A stretch of 64,000 nucleotides of DNA from Lachnospiraceae bacterium JLR.KK002. Its GTDB lineage: Bacteria; Bacillota; Clostridia; Lachnospirales; Lachnospiraceae. The notes beneath the pieces are model-generated. The model did no database searches, was not told the origin of the DNA, and saw nothing but the letters and a program-made list of their open reading frames with translations. Both the position numbers and the translations under genes were made by a program. Shown here one piece after another: positions 42,721 to 51,829 of the stretch. Positions within the stretch are counted from its first letter, which is position 1. The number at the start of each line of letters is the position of its first letter. The stretch spans positions 992,001 through 1,056,000 of the forward strand of contig JAYMNP010000001.1 in the NCBI GenBank assembly GCA_036941025.1, given 5' to 3'.

Positions 42721-43626
42721 ATGAAAATTTCAGAATTATTAAAAACAAAAGAAGTAACCATCAGCTGCGAATTGTTTCCCCCGAAAAAAGGTTCCGAACT
42801 GGCCAAAGCCCATGAGGTAGTCCGGGAAATGGCCAGGGTAAGGCCGGCGTTTATGAGCGTAACCTACGGGGCCAGCGGCGGCATCAGCGAGCATACGGTG
42901 GATTTGGCAAATGAAGTGCAGAATGTAAACGGTGTGCTGGCTCTGGCACATCTGACCTGTGCTTCTTCCGGGCGGGACAAGATTCAGGAAGTTCTGGGAG
43001 AATTACAGGAGAGGAAAATTGAAAATATTCTGGCGCTGCGGGGGGATATCCCGGCGGATCTTGATTTTCCGCTGCCCAATCAGTATCACCATGCCAGCGA
43101 GCTGATAGAGGAAATCAAAGCATTCGGAGATTTCTGCATTGGAGGAGCCTGTTATCCCGAAGGCCATCCGGAAGCAGATTCCATTGAGGCGGACATCGGA
43201 TATCTGAAACAGAAGGTGGAAGCAGGCTGCGAATTTCTCACCACTCAGATGTTCTTTGATAACAATATCCTCTATAATTTCCTGTACAGAGCTTTGAAAA
43301 AGGGGATTGAGGTGCCGGTGATTGCAGGTATTATGCCGGTAACCAATGTGAACCAGATTAAGCGGATTACTTCTCTGTCGGGAACCACGCTGCCTGCCCG
43401 GTTCCGGGCCATTGTGGAACGGTTTGCCGATAAACCGGCGGCTTTAAAGCAGGCAGGCATTGCCTATGCCACGGACCAGATCATTGATTTGATTGCAAAT
43501 GGAGTCAGCAACATACACATTTATACCATGAACAAGCCGGATGTGGCAGGAGCGATTTTCCGAAATCTTTCTGAAATCTACAGTTCGGAACAGGATGAGG
43601 AAGACGGAAGGAATCAGAATATATGA
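42721..43626 (+). CDS. metF: Methylenetetrahydrofolate reductase
   Basis: 301 residues, full length for MetF. It reduces 5,10-methylene-tetrahydrofolate to 5-methyl-tetrahydrofolate with FAD, feeding the methionine synthase downstream. Visible: SCELFPPKKGSELAKAHE at the N-terminus with the catalytic Glu, SVTYGASGG, ENILALRGDIP, and TTQMFFDNNILYNF. Overlaps the next gene by 4 nt (ATGA). Confidence 0.95.
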   Translation: MKISELLKTKEVTISCELFPPKKGSELAKAHEVVREMARVRPAFMSVTYGASGGISEHTVDLANEVQNVNGVLALAHLTCASSGRDKIQEVLGELQERKIENILALRGDIPADLDFPLPNQYHHASELIEEIKAFGDFCIGGACYPEGHPEADSIEADIGYLKQKVEAGCEFLTTQMFFDNNILYNFLYRALKKGIEVPVIAGIMPVTNVNQIKRITSLSGTTLPARFRAIVERFADKPAALKQAGIAYATDQIIDLIANGVSNIHIYTMNKPDVAGAIFRNLSEIYSSEQDEEDGRNQNI

Positions 43627-44276
43627 GAGCGGACAGAGCGGAAACGTTACGTTACCTGGGATACCGGGGCCAGGAAATTGACAGCCGGACACAGGAACTT
43701 CTGGATAAAATAAGCGCGGAACTGGAGCAAAACAGTTCCCCCGGAAGTATATACCGGGAATATGACTGCAGGGTCACGGACGACACCGTTTCCTTTGGAG
43801 GGCTTACCATTACCAGCAGGAATCTGGCCAGGAATCTGAGGGGATGTGAAAAGGTGGTGCTGCTGGCAGCCACCATTGGCCGGACTGCAGATTTGATGAT
43901 TCGGCAGTATTCGGTGACAAATCTGGCAGGCGCCGTGATTGTACAGGCAGCAGGAGCAGCCTGCATGGAAAGCTATGTGGACGAGGTGGAAGATTCCATA
44001 CGCCGGGAAGCGGAAAAGCGCGGACTGTATCTGAGGCCCAGATTCAGTCCGGGGTACGGAGATTTTGCCCTGGAATATCAGAAAGACATTTTTAACATGC
44101 TGGAATGCAGCAGGAGGGTGGGTATTACGCTGACGCAGGGGAATCTGATGCTGCCTTCCAAATCGGTCACCGCAATTATCGGGCTGACTACCCAGGAACG
44201 GGAATCCTGTCACAGAACAGACTGCAGCCAGTGTGGAAAAACAGACTGTGAATTCCGGCGGACGCAGGAGCAGTGA
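43623..44276 (+). CDS. Methionine synthase activation-domain protein
   Basis: 217 residues related to the C-terminal activation region of MetH, here as a free protein. It probably binds AdoMet and supports reductive reactivation of cob(II)alamin on the separate MetH. Visible: LAATIGRTADLMIRQYS, and RFSPGYGDFALEYQKDIFN, matching the PGYGD-type signature. Ends with a cysteine-rich tail (TDCSQCGKTDCEF), a possible metal or cluster site seen in Clostridia versions. Translationally coupled to metF. Confidence 0.88.
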   Translation: MRADRAETLRYLGYRGQEIDSRTQELLDKISAELEQNSSPGSIYREYDCRVTDDTVSFGGLTITSRNLARNLRGCEKVVLLAATIGRTADLMIRQYSVTNLAGAVIVQAAGAACMESYVDEVEDSIRREAEKRGLYLRPRFSPGYGDFALEYQKDIFNMLECSRRVGITLTQGNLMLPSKSVTAIIGLTTQERESCHRTDCSQCGKTDCEFRRTQEQ

Positions 44277-44349
44277 TACGGAAAAAAACGGTATGGGGTC
44301 AGGTGATTGCCCAATAACCTGAAAACAGACAAATTGAAAGGGGAACAGC

Positions 44350-46749
44350 ATGAATTTTACAGAACGGTTGAAAACGGAACTGTTATTTTTTGACGGTGCC
44401 ATGGGAACCATGCTGCAGGATCAGGGCCTGCAGCCCGGAGAACTGCCGGAAATCTGGAATGTAACCAGAGAAGATGTGATATTAAAGATTCATAAAAGCT
44501 ATCTGAGAGCCGGCTGCAACATCATAAAAACCAATACCTTTGGGATTAATCCATTTAAAATGAAAGACAGCGGGTATACCTGTGAAGAACTGACGGAAAA
44601 GGGAGTCCGTCTGGCCAGGAAGGCCATTACGGAGACCAGAACAAATGCGTATGCGGCACTGGATATCGGTTCCCTTGGAAGGCTGCTGAAACCTCTGGGG
44701 GATCTGCCCTTTGAGGAGGCATATAAAGCATTTCGGCCGGTGTGCCTGGCAGGAGAACAGGCAGGAGCTGATCTGTGCCTGATTGAGACTATGAACGACA
44801 CCTATGAGATGAAAGCAGCAGTACTGGCGGCCAAAGAAAATACCAGTCTGCCGGTGGTAGTCACCATGGTGTTTGACGAAAACGGAAAACTGCTGACAGG
44901 AGCGGATATGGAGGCCGCAGTAGCCATGCTGGAGGGACTGGGGGTGGACGCACTGGGGCTGAACTGCGGTTTCGGCCCGGATGTGATGAAAAAATTCCTT
45001 CCGAAGCTGCGGGAAATATGTTCTGTTCCTATCGTGGTAAATCCCAACGCAGGGCTTCCGGTGGTGGTGGACGGCAAAACTTCCTATCATGTGGGACCTG
45101 AAGAATTTGCCTCCGTTATGAAAGAAATTGCCCAGGAAGGAGTTTCCGCCCTGGGAGGCTGCTGCGGCACCACACCGGAACATATCCGGGAGCTGGTAAG
45201 GGCCTGCAAAGGAATGGAACCTCTGAAAATCACAGATAAAAACCGTTCGGTGGTTTCCTCCTACAGCCATGCGGTGGTGTTCGGAGATCATCCGAAAATC
45301 ATTGGGGAACGTATCAATCCCACGGGGAAATCCCGCTTCAAACAGGCACTGCGGGAACGGGACCTGGAATACATTTACAAAGAGGCTTTGAGCCAGCAGG
45401 ACAGAGGGGCCCATATTCTGGACGTGAATGTGGGACTTCCGGAAATCAACGAAGTGGAGATGATGAGGAAAGTGGTACCCGGACTCCAGGCAATCACAGA
45501 CCTGCCTCTGCAGATTGATACCTCTGACCCCAAAGCCATGGAAACAGCACTGCGCCTTTACAATGGCAGGCCTCTTCTGAATTCTGTCAACGGGAAACGG
45601 GAGTCCATGGATACGATATTTCCGCTGGCAGCCAGATATGGCTGTATGGTGGTATGTCTGACGCTGGATGAATCCGGTATACCGGATACGGTGCAGGGCA
45701 GAATTGAAATTGCTGAAAGAATCATCCGGGAAGCGGCGAAATACGGGCTTCGGAAAAAGGATTTGCTGATGGACACACTGACTATGACCATCAGCACCGG
45801 ACAGAGCAATGCAAAGATTACACTGGAAGCCCTGCGTCATGTACGTTATGTGCTGGGCGTCCATACCACACTGGGAGTTTCCAATGTTTCTTTCGGCCTG
45901 CCTCAGCGGGAAAAAGTCAATACAGCCTTTTTTACCATGGCATTGTCCCAGGGGCTCAGCGCCGGAATTATCAATCCAGGCAGCGACGTTATGATGTCAG
46001 CCTATGACGCTTTCTGCGCCCTGAACGGCAGCGACAGCCAGTGCAGGACCTATATCAGCCGCTATTCCGGCCAGACGCCCCAGCCCGGATTGCAGTCTTC
46101 CAAAAACAGGGAGATTACCTTGTTTGACGCTGTGGTGAAAGGACTTGCAGAAAGCGCCGGACAGGCAGCCCGCAAAGAGCTGGAAACCAGAGGGCCGCTG
46201 GAAGTGATAGACCAGGAACTGATTCCTGCCCTGGACGCGGTGGGGCAGGGATTTGAGAAAAAAACGGTGTTTCTGCCCCAGCTTCTGATGAGTGCGGAGG
46301 CAGCGAAGGCAGGATTTGACGCTGTAAAAGAACATCTGAAGTCCCAGGGCGGCAGCTCAGAATCCAAAGGCACGATTGTGCTTGCAACCGTAAAAGGAGA
46401 TATTCACGATATCGGAAAAAATATTGTGAAGGTACTTCTGGAAAATTATGGTTTCCAGGTTCTGGATCTTGGAAAAGACGTTTCGCCGGAACTGGTGCTG
46501 GAAACAGCCAGAGAGCATAAGGTCAGGCTGGTGGGCCTGAGTGCTCTGATGACCACCACAGTGGCAAATATGGAGCTGACTATCCGGATGCTGAAAAAAA
46601 AGCTGCCGGACTGCCGAATCATGGTGGGAGGCGCAGTACTGACCCAGACCTATGCGGACATGATTGGTGCAGATTTTTATTCCGGAGACGCCATGGGCTC
46701 CGTAAGATATGCCAACGAGCTGTTTGAAACAGAGGCCGGGAAAAAATAA
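44350..46749 (+). CDS. metH: Cobalamin-dependent methionine synthase, without activation domain
   Basis: 799 residues. Order: homocysteine-binding barrel with FDGAMGTMLQ, zinc cysteines in GLNCGFGPD and GGCCGTTPEHI; pterin-binding barrel from about residue 315 (GERINPTGKSRFK, DVNVGLPEIN); cobalamin cap; and the B12 domain with VKGDIHDIGKNIVKVLL supplying the axial His. It transfers methyl from methyl-tetrahydrofolate through cobalamin to homocysteine. The AdoMet activation domain of long MetH is missing and is supplied by the gene upstream. Followed by a hairpin that overlaps the next gene. Confidence 0.95.
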   Translation: MNFTERLKTELLFFDGAMGTMLQDQGLQPGELPEIWNVTREDVILKIHKSYLRAGCNIIKTNTFGINPFKMKDSGYTCEELTEKGVRLARKAITETRTNAYAALDIGSLGRLLKPLGDLPFEEAYKAFRPVCLAGEQAGADLCLIETMNDTYEMKAAVLAAKENTSLPVVVTMVFDENGKLLTGADMEAAVAMLEGLGVDALGLNCGFGPDVMKKFLPKLREICSVPIVVNPNAGLPVVVDGKTSYHVGPEEFASVMKEIAQEGVSALGGCCGTTPEHIRELVRACKGMEPLKITDKNRSVVSSYSHAVVFGDHPKIIGERINPTGKSRFKQALRERDLEYIYKEALSQQDRGAHILDVNVGLPEINEVEMMRKVVPGLQAITDLPLQIDTSDPKAMETALRLYNGRPLLNSVNGKRESMDTIFPLAARYGCMVVCLTLDESGIPDTVQGRIEIAERIIREAAKYGLRKKDLLMDTLTMTISTGQSNAKITLEALRHVRYVLGVHTTLGVSNVSFGLPQREKVNTAFFTMALSQGLSAGIINPGSDVMMSAYDAFCALNGSDSQCRTYISRYSGQTPQPGLQSSKNREITLFDAVVKGLAESAGQAARKELETRGPLEVIDQELIPALDAVGQGFEKKTVFLPQLLMSAEAAKAGFDAVKEHLKSQGGSSESKGTIVLATVKGDIHDIGKNIVKVLLENYGFQVLDLGKDVSPELVLETAREHKVRLVGLSALMTTTVANMELTIRMLKKKLPDCRIMVGGAVLTQTYADMIGADFYSGDAMGSVRYANELFETEAGKK

Positions 46750-46756
46750 TCAAAAG

Positions 46757-46811
46757 AACTCTCCAAACCTTTCTGACATATATTAGAAAAAAAGAAAGGA
46801 TTTGGAGAGTT
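46757..46811 (+). terminator. Hairpin that ends at the start codon of the next gene
   Basis: AACTCTCCAAA (46757-46767) pairs with TTTGGAGAGTT (46801-46811), and CCTTTCT (46768-46774) with AGAAAGG (46793-46799), leaving a single bulged A. The 18-bp stem encloses the purine-rich ribosome site, and TTG 46812 follows at once. It may terminate metH transcripts and block translation of the DUF4474 gene unless opened. Confidence 0.7.
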
Positions 46812-47723
46812 TTGAATATTAATTGGATTATTTTTGGTATTATCACAGCCGTTTTGCTGCTGTTATGCCTGTGGATATGGTACAGATACCGGTGCTGCCA
46901 GAAGGCAAAACGCCTGGTATGTACCAGGAGCGACTATGAAAAACTCACGGAACTTAATCAGGCACTGGCGCCTTTTGGTTTTGTATATGACCAGCAGAAA
47001 GATATTTTTTATTCCAGGAAAGACGCCTGGCAGCGCAAATTTGGATATGGGAAAATATATGATGAAATGGCTCCTGTTATGAATATGATTATCGACTGTG
47101 AGCCCATTTATTTTGAATATGACAACAAACGATGGATGATTGAATGCTGGAAAGGCCAGTACGGAATTACTACCGGAGCGGAAATCGGGCTCTATGTGGA
47201 ACGGGAACGGGGCAGCCAGCAGAATCCGGAAGATGTATTTTATGAATGCGTGTCAGAGGAAGAAGAACTTCCGATGGAAATGGTTCTTTACAAAAACGGC
47301 AGACAGGTGTTCCGGAGACAGGAAAATCACTGGTGGCTGACGGGCTTTGAACTGGGAGAATTTTCCTGGCCGGGAGAACTGATGATGAAAGTTGCCGTTA
47401 CATTCCGGAATCATGAAATGCTGGAAGCATTTCTGAAAGGCTGTTATCAGGCAGGCTATCAGCCGGAGGATATTCATGTCTGGGCCCAGCGGGCGGCATT
47501 TTCCATGTATCAGCCTGAAAGTTCCCGGAATTCTCATTACGGAAGGCTGTTTCGGAGACTGATTCAGTGGCAGAATCATCATAACTGCAACACGTATCAC
47601 AGAGTAACCAGGGATTTCACCAAAACCCTGGATAAACTGAATTATCTGATGCTGGCATATCCCCGAATATTTGCCATGATTACAAACACCGGAAGAATTG
47701 CCTGGGAGAAAAAAGGCTTATGA
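46812..47723 (+). CDS. DUF4474-family membrane protein
   Basis: 303 residues from a TTG start. One N-terminal membrane span (IIFGIITAVLLLLCLWIW), then a cytoplasmic or extracellular domain matching DUF4474: PFGFVYDQQKDIFYSRKDAW, YDEMAPVMNM, EYDNKRWMIECWKGQYG, TTGAEIGLYV. Function unknown. Overlaps the next gene by 4 nt, so both are translated together. A strong hairpin occludes its ribosome site. Confidence 0.85.
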   Translation: MNINWIIFGIITAVLLLLCLWIWYRYRCCQKAKRLVCTRSDYEKLTELNQALAPFGFVYDQQKDIFYSRKDAWQRKFGYGKIYDEMAPVMNMIIDCEPIYFEYDNKRWMIECWKGQYGITTGAEIGLYVERERGSQQNPEDVFYECVSEEEELPMEMVLYKNGRQVFRRQENHWWLTGFELGEFSWPGELMMKVAVTFRNHEMLEAFLKGCYQAGYQPEDIHVWAQRAAFSMYQPESSRNSHYGRLFRRLIQWQNHHNCNTYHRVTRDFTKTLDKLNYLMLAYPRIFAMITNTGRIAWEKKGL

Positions 47724-48637
47724 AGCGTACCGCCAGAAGGCTGGATAAAGCCTATGGGGAGGCTTTATGCGTTCCAGTCCATATGGGAAGCCGTATTGTG
47801 CTTATGAGTGACTGCCATCGAGGCGTGGGGAACTGGGGAGATAATTTTCAGGCCAACCAGAACCTGTATTTTGCGGCGCTGCAGTATTATAACCGCAGAA
47901 AATTTATATATATTGAACTGGGAGACGGTGATGAGCTGTGGGAAAACCGTAATTTACAGGAGATTGTGCGGATACACAGCAATCAGTTCTGGATGATGGG
48001 GAAATTTTACCAGGAAAACCGCATGTATATGCTGTATGGCAATCATGACCGGAAGAAAGAGAAAGAAAAGTATTTTAAAAACAAATGCAATTCCTACTAT
48101 TGTGAAGCTGAAAATGAGGAGGTGGCGCTGTTTCCCGGCATGAAGGTGCATGAAGCCATCCGTTTGCAGGACGCCTGCAGCGGAATGGAGTTATTTCTGG
48201 TTCACGGCCATCAGGGAGACTTGTGGAACGATACCCTCTGGAAGCTCACACGCTTTCTGGTGCGGTATCTCTGGCGCCCTCTGGAGCTGGCCGGAGGCAA
48301 TGATCCCACCAGCGCGGCCAAAAACTATCAGAAAATGGAGAGAATCGAAACGCGGCTGGCAGCCTGGGCACAGAAGCATGAGACCCTGCTGGTGGCCGGA
48401 CATACCCACAGGCCGGTATTTCCAAAACCCGGAGAAGGGTATTATTTTAATGACGGAAGCTGTGTACATCCCCGTTGTATTACCGCGCTGGAGCTGGAGC
48501 GCGGAGCTCTTTCCCTGGTAAAGTGGAGTATGAAAGTGCGGGAAGATAATATGGTCTATATTGGCCGGGACGTACTGGAAGGGCCGGAAACTCTGGCAGA
48601 TTACAGCAAAGCAAAGGCCGGGCTGCCAGGATTCTGA
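47720..48637 (+). CDS. Calcineurin-like metallophosphoesterase
   Basis: 305 residues. Metal motifs: SDCHRGVGNWGDN (D-x-H), IELGDGDELWE (GD), YGNHDRKKE (GNHD), LVHGHQGDLWN, and AGHTHRPVFP (GHxH). The set is complete, so it should be an active di-metal phosphoesterase. Overlaps the upstream DUF4474 gene by 4 nt, suggesting a shared task at the membrane, perhaps on a lipid or nucleotide substrate, which remains unknown. Confidence 0.88.
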   Translation: MKRTARRLDKAYGEALCVPVHMGSRIVLMSDCHRGVGNWGDNFQANQNLYFAALQYYNRRKFIYIELGDGDELWENRNLQEIVRIHSNQFWMMGKFYQENRMYMLYGNHDRKKEKEKYFKNKCNSYYCEAENEEVALFPGMKVHEAIRLQDACSGMELFLVHGHQGDLWNDTLWKLTRFLVRYLWRPLELAGGNDPTSAAKNYQKMERIETRLAAWAQKHETLLVAGHTHRPVFPKPGEGYYFNDGSCVHPRCITALELERGALSLVKWSMKVREDNMVYIGRDVLEGPETLADYSKAKAGLPGF

Positions 48638-48654
48638 CCGGCCGGAAGATAAAA

Positions 48655-48695
48655 AAGGAGCAGTTTCGTTCAGAATGAATGGAACTGCTTCCTTT
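48655..48695 (+). terminator. Hairpin after the phosphoesterase gene
   Basis: AAAGGAGCAGTT and AACTGCTTCCTTT form a stem with one mismatch around a 17-nt loop. A T run is short. Between here and 49143 there is no convincing gene: a second terminator, the intergenic repeat and the sigma gene leader fill the gap. Confidence 0.55.
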
Positions 48696-48905
48696 GGCGG
48701 GCCGGACAGGCTGCAGCTTTTTCATTTGATGATATCAATACAGAACAGGTTACATATGCAGCCGGTATATTTATAAAAAAGTTTAAAAATGCTTGAAGGA
48801 TTCAGGAACAGATGATATAAACGAAAAGGACGCAAAGGAGAGGGACAGGAAGATTGATGTAATGATTGAAGAAATTCAGCAGGATTTGGAGGACTGAGGA
48901 ACAGC

Positions 48906-48937
48906 AGAGAGCGGAACTTGCCACCGTTCTCTTTTTT
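48906..48937 (+). terminator. Rho-independent terminator before intergenic repeat copy 2
   Basis: AGAGAGCGG and CCGTTCTCT pair around ACTTGCCA-type loop sequence, followed by TTTTTT. It directly precedes intergenic repeat copy 2. A short frame ending at 48898 may be a lost gene tail. Confidence 0.75.
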
Positions 48938-48938
48938 A

Positions 48939-49015
48939 TTCTACAGGAAAGGCTTTTTCACGCTAAATCGTCAAAGTATCTTCCTATAAGATAAAAAATA
49001 ATATGCGCACTCGCA
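48939..49015. repeat. Dispersed intergenic repeat, copy 2
   Basis: Begins TTCTACAGGAAAG, has AAAGTAT, then the inverted arm CTTCCTATAAGATAA and ends with ATATGCGCACTCGC. Same order of words as copies at 37753 and 63208. Confidence 0.65.
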
Positions 49016-49143
49016 CAGGGGGAAAATTCCAAAAATCATTTAAGAAAAACTTAAGAATTAGAGAAAGAATTAATGAAAATAATTGTGATAGAATTAAAAC
49101 ATAAGAAACAGAATCCTTCCATGGCAGAAAGGCAGGTGTTTTT

Positions 49144-49809
49144 ATGAGGATAGGAAAAGACAACTTTATCGCACAGCTACAGCTTCATAATGAAAAAGCA
49201 TTGGAATTTCTGGTTCTGGAACATGGAGAACGCCTGATATCCATTATTCGGAAACATTTGTTCACGCTTCCTCACCTGCAGCAGGAATGTCTGACAGATA
49301 CCTTTGTTTCTGTCTGGAATCATATAGACAGCTTTGATTCGGAAAATGAATTTGAAAACTGGATTGGCTCTGTGGCCCGGTACCGCTGTCTGGAATATCT
49401 GGCCGCTCATCAGAAAGAAGCTACCATTGCATGGCTGATAGAAAAAGAAATTCTCGAAGAAAAAGAGATGATGCTGAGCTGCCTGAATGAACAGGAACAG
49501 GAACTGTTTTATCGGTTCTATGTGGGAGAAGAACCGGAGTGTACAGGAAAGAGAAACCGGAATATCCCCTGCCGCAATATGTATGAGCTGCTGAACCGTA
49601 TTGATACAGACATTTTCGAGTATGAAAAAGAGTGTATTACCATAGAAGAAAAGGAACAGATGGTTCATCAGTTACAGGAATTGCTGAGAGAAAAGAAACG
49701 CAGATTTTCTTTTCGGCGATATCTGAACAGCTCTTTTCGGAAAACAGCCCCTCTGGAACAGCTGAATCTCCGGAATCAAATACCCCACTGCAAGCAACGG
49801 GGTATTTGA
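49144..49809 (+). CDS. ECF-like sigma-70 family factor
   Basis: 221 residues. Region 2 is recognisable: LVLEHGERLISIIRKH, QECLTDTFVSVWNHIDSFD, and FENWIGSVARYRCLEYL. Region 4 is short and unusual: after LNEQEQELFYRFYVGEE the expected helix-turn-helix is replaced by a basic stretch (TGKRNRNIPC), so DNA recognition may differ or be weak. The gene is paired with a DUF4367 membrane protein, the usual anti-sigma for such factors. Confidence 0.75.
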   Translation: MRIGKDNFIAQLQLHNEKALEFLVLEHGERLISIIRKHLFTLPHLQQECLTDTFVSVWNHIDSFDSENEFENWIGSVARYRCLEYLAAHQKEATIAWLIEKEILEEKEMMLSCLNEQEQELFYRFYVGEEPECTGKRNRNIPCRNMYELLNRIDTDIFEYEKECITIEEKEQMVHQLQELLREKKRRFSFRRYLNSSFRKTAPLEQLNLRNQIPHCKQRGI

Positions 49810-49882
49810 CCCTCCATGCCAGCATGATTCGCACAGAATACAGGCTATGGCTGAACTGTTATAAAAAATTATACACAACATC

Positions 49883-50001
49883 TTGACGAATCCGCATATT
49901 AGTGATACTATATATACATAGCTACGATATATCAGCACTCTTTCCCCTCAGTTGATATATCAGCTTGCTCCCGATACTATTGGTATTGGGAGCCTCTTTT
50001 T
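49883..50001 (+). ncRNA. Candidate small RNA between sigma and anti-sigma genes
   Basis: TTGACG at 49883-49888 and a TACTAT -10-like box at 49906-49911 (17-nt spacer) precede two stem-loops: GATATATCA/TGATATATC (49926-49934, 49953-49961) and a terminator GCTCCCGATAC/GTATTGGGAGC (49967-49977, 49983-49993) with a T tract. The first loop holds TTTCCCCTC (49941-49949), a perfect complement of the GAGGGGAAA ribosome site at 50146-50154. It could act in trans or as a leader. Confidence 0.45.
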
Positions 50002-50155
50002 GTCTGAAATCAGAATTTGAATGTTACTATTTTACTATTTCTGATTATTTTATCAGAATATGTCATGAAAGGATATTCTGGATTGTTATTATAATATATG
50101 ATAGAATAGATTCAGAAACAGATAAACTACCATCATACATTTAAGGAGGGGAAAA

Positions 50156-50890
50156 ATGGCTGATATGGACAAGCTCTTAAAACAGGCATTTGATGAAATT
50201 GCAAAAGAAGAATTTGAAAATCGTCCGGAGGTAATACCGGAACATAAGTTTTCTCTGAAATTTCGGTGGAAAATGCACCGGATTTTACGGAAAATGAAAA
50301 CAGGGAAAGATAATTCCGGAGACGAAAAAGGCCATTCTCTTATGGGGCTGTATCGCTCCGTTCATTCCAGAAAGCGGAGAACAGCAATTATTCTGCTGAT
50401 TATCATGGTACTTGGCGGAACTGCATTTGCCACGGAACCAGTGATACGATGGCTGTGCAATTACTATGTGGACCAGTATGACGACCATGTAAAGATTCAG
50501 AGAGATAACCCGGAGGAAGCAGAGGACGGGGAAAGAGGTACATTTCGGAAGTATCAGTTGACGGAGATTCCGGAAGGGTATTCATTAGATATGGAAGAAT
50601 TTGATGAAAAATTGCAAAGATATCATATATTTTATAGTAGTGATGAAGAAGATGTATTATTCTTCCAACAAACTTGGCAAGGAGATGAAATACCAGAAAA
50701 TATTACATCTGACACAGAACCATTGAAAGATGTGGAGGTAGGTGGATTTACCGGTTACTATGCAGAAGATGGAGAAAATGGTTCATTGATACTTTCTAAT
50801 GGCGTTTATACTTTGGTGTTGTCCGGGCCTTTTTCAAAACAGGAATTGATAGAAATTGCAGGCAAACTGGAACTTGCAGATGAATCATAA
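50156..50890 (+). CDS. DUF4367-type anti-sigma membrane protein
   Basis: 244 residues with AAGGAGGGG ahead. A cytoplasmic N-terminus (MDKLLKQAFDEIAKEEFEN) would hold the sigma factor, then one membrane span (TAIILLIIMVLGGTAFA) and an extracellular DUF4367-like domain (YQLTEIPEGYSLDM, GFTGYYAEDGENG, LSGPFSKQELIEIAGKLEL). Probably inactivates the adjacent sigma until an envelope signal is sensed. The ribosome site is complementary to the loop of the candidate RNA upstream. Confidence 0.78.
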   Translation: MADMDKLLKQAFDEIAKEEFENRPEVIPEHKFSLKFRWKMHRILRKMKTGKDNSGDEKGHSLMGLYRSVHSRKRRTAIILLIIMVLGGTAFATEPVIRWLCNYYVDQYDDHVKIQRDNPEEAEDGERGTFRKYQLTEIPEGYSLDMEEFDEKLQRYHIFYSSDEEDVLFFQQTWQGDEIPENITSDTEPLKDVEVGGFTGYYAEDGENGSLILSNGVYTLVLSGPFSKQELIEIAGKLELADES

Positions 50891-51049
50891 ATGGAAAAGA
50901 TGAATTGTTTTGCATAGATTTATGCAGGAAAAATAAATATAAAAAAGTGGGCAAAAAGTGTCATATTTTTCCATACTCGGTTGTTATATTAAATGTAGCA
51001 GTATGCCTGTTACCAGATTATACAAAAGAGAAATGGAAGGAGAGATGTT

Positions 51050-51475
51050 ATGAAGCGAAAAGTATCAATGATGTTGGCAGTGCTGTGTTTACTGCTGAAT
51101 CTGTCCACGGTCAGCTATGCCGCAGGGGCTGCAGGTGTACAGCCCACAGCCGCAGGGGGAGGCGGAATCGCACAGCCTTATTATGTAAATACCTCAAAAA
51201 TCAGCGCCGGGTTAAAAATTGAGGGAAATACAGCCTATTGTAATGCAGAAGTTGCGGCAAAAAAAGTATGCTTTATCAATGTGGTTATGCGTCTGCAGCG
51301 GAAGGAAGGCAGTTCCTGGCATACGGTATCTTCCTGGGTGGAATCAGCGAATGCCGGGGGGAAAATTATGAATAAAACTTTTACGTTAAGTACCAGAGGA
51401 ACCTATCGCGTATATGCTATCTTTACTGTGGGAGGAGAAGAAGTATCCTGCAGCAGCGTTTCTAAAACATATTAA
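51050..51475 (+). CDS. Small secreted protein
   Basis: 141 residues with GGAGAG ahead. Signal peptide KRKVSMMLAVLCLLLNLST, cleavage near YAAG. The mature part is predicted beta-rich (NTAYCNAEVAAKKVCFINV, TRGTYRVYAIFTVGGEE) with three cysteines, compatible with a small extracellular domain. It follows the sigma/anti-sigma pair and may be a target of that factor. No family assigned. Confidence 0.7.
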   Translation: MKRKVSMMLAVLCLLLNLSTVSYAAGAAGVQPTAAGGGGIAQPYYVNTSKISAGLKIEGNTAYCNAEVAAKKVCFINVVMRLQRKEGSSWHTVSSWVESANAGGKIMNKTFTLSTRGTYRVYAIFTVGGEEVSCSSVSKTY

Positions 51476-51484
51476 GGGGGAAGA

Positions 51485-51613
51485 ATGATGAAGGGGGAAA
51501 TCGAAGAGACCGTAAAAGACCTGTTAAAAGGGATGGGAATCATACTGATTAACTTTTTCGGAATTATACTTTTGAATTATCTGGCAATATTGCTGGATGG
51601 AAAAGTTTTCTGA
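51485..51613 (+). CDS. 42-residue small membrane protein
   Basis: ATG 51485 follows AAGGGGGAAG, 9 nt after the secreted protein gene. Amphipathic start (KGEIEETVKDLLKGMG) then one span (IILINFFGIILLNYLAILL). Probably co-transcribed. Function unknown. Confidence 0.5.
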   Translation: MMKGEIEETVKDLLKGMGIILINFFGIILLNYLAILLDGKVF

Positions 51614-51829
51614 TTATTTCAGAACAGGATAAGGTAATTTTACAGAACAGAATGAAATGGTGAGCCTGCCGGGAGGGGTTCCTGTTTCATTCTGTTTTTG
51701 TCTGTGAACGGAGGAAATTCTGAATCCGGCCGGGAAATTGAAATTGAAAATGAAAATAATTCATGATAATATTGTTATGGGAAAAGGACTGTACGGGAGT
51801 TGAAATGATTGGAAGGGAAAGAAGAAAAG

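Noticed and set aside
44482..45864. 460-residue minus-strand frame inside metH
   Set aside because: A shadow of G+C-richer metH codons; composition is unprotein-like and metH motifs on the plus strand are unmistakable.
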